Shown here one piece after another: positions 5,583-5,793 of a stretch of 5,793 nucleotides of DNA. Under the pieces are notes generated by a model, which was not told the DNA's origin, made no database searches, and saw only the letters and a program-made list of their open reading frames with translations. The stretch spans positions 1 to 5,793 of the forward strand of contig JAOACV010000198.1 in NCBI GenBank assembly GCA_026417675.1, given 5' to 3'. Positions within the stretch are counted from its first letter, which is position 1, and the number at the start of each line of letters is the position of its first letter. A program made the translations under genes and the position numbers. This stretch comes from Verrucomicrobiia bacterium. GTDB taxonomy: Bacteria; Verrucomicrobiota; Verrucomicrobiia; CAIQCK01.

Positions 5583-5793
5583 TTAGGGTTGCAACTCGAA
5601 CACAAGGATGTAGCGCTGAGGGATGAACTGGGCGCGGTCCACAAGGCGGAAGCCGTAATACTTCAGTTGGCTGATGATCAGCTCCGGGGCGATTCTCGGT
5701 CCGTAATACGGGTTGGCGGCGTCGTCGAGAATGGCGTTGTCCGCAATGACCAGGCGCGCACCGGGTCGCAGGGATCGCTTGAGGGAGGACATA
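5583..5793 (-). CDS. C-terminal part of a probable class I SAM-dependent methyltransferase (cut by window edge)
   Basis: The last 69 or so codons of a minus-strand gene are visible, ending at TAA (5585-5583). LKRSLRPGARLVIADN near the start of the visible part matches the 'L(K/R)PGGRLVI-D' strand of Rossmann-type methyltransferases. The remainder, with RIAPELIISQLKYYGFRLV and a final QRYILVFEL strand, matches the closing helix-strand units (pushing helix, 'GF.lv', then antiparallel strands) of that fold. The SAM-binding GxGxG motif would lie beyond the window, so the call rests on the C-terminal pattern only. A Met codon falls at the very edge (5792-5790) but is probably internal. The gene converges on the ketosynthase, so it is not in the same operon; whether it modifies the acyl product cannot be told. 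Confidence 0.68.
   Translation of the reverse strand, partial: MSSLKRSLRPGARLVIADNAILDDAANPYYGPRIAPELIISQLKYYGFRLVDRAQFIPQRYILVFELQP

Noticed and set aside
1..5793. CRISPR arrays, tRNA or rRNA genes, transposase genes
   Set aside because: No regularly spaced repeats, tRNA-like cloverleaf sequence, rRNA-like segment or transposase-like frame was seen on reading the sequence.

Overview
The window is GC-rich and tightly packed. It looks like the chromosome of a member of the Planctomycetes-Verrucomicrobia group, more likely Verrucomicrobia. The main clue is a Tat-exported Gfo/Idh/MocA oxidoreductase of a type found in many copies in those phyla. This placement is an inference from protein style; no rRNA or other marker gene is present.

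Left part (1-2322), sugar metabolism. The 3' end of an unidentified gene (2-82) is followed by a 187-bp gap holding a perfect 13-bp inverted repeat and a strong local hairpin. Next come a secreted NAD(P)-dependent Gfo/Idh/MocA oxidoreductase (270-1616) and, converging on it with a gap of only 19 bases, deoxyribose-phosphate aldolase deoC on the minus strand (1636-2322).

Right part (2323-5456), a compact acyl-carrier cassette. A 267-bp divergent gap carries a weak promoter-like pair, a perfect AGGAGG with no well-spaced start, and two inverted repeats. It leads into a stand-alone thioester (acyl-ACP) reductase (2590-3738), a discrete acyl carrier protein (3796-4074) and an enlarged FabF-like ketosynthase (4071-5456). 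A 23-codon reading frame (3728-3799) with the best-spaced Shine-Dalgarno sequence in the window bridges reductase and ACP. It overlaps the reductase end by 11 bases and the ACP start by an ATGA, and ACP and ketosynthase also share an ATGA, so all four frames overlap in a chain. The likely chemistry is extension of an acyl chain on the dedicated ACP by the ketosynthase and reductive release as an aldehyde or alcohol. No loading ligase, malonyl transferase, ketoreductase or dehydratase is present, so the cassette must borrow these. The product is unknown.

Right edge (5457-5793). A 126-bp gap contains a weak terminator candidate and small palindromes. Beyond it lies the C-terminal part of a probable class I SAM-dependent methyltransferase on the minus strand, cut by the window edge. 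The acyl cassette therefore ends at the ketosynthase.
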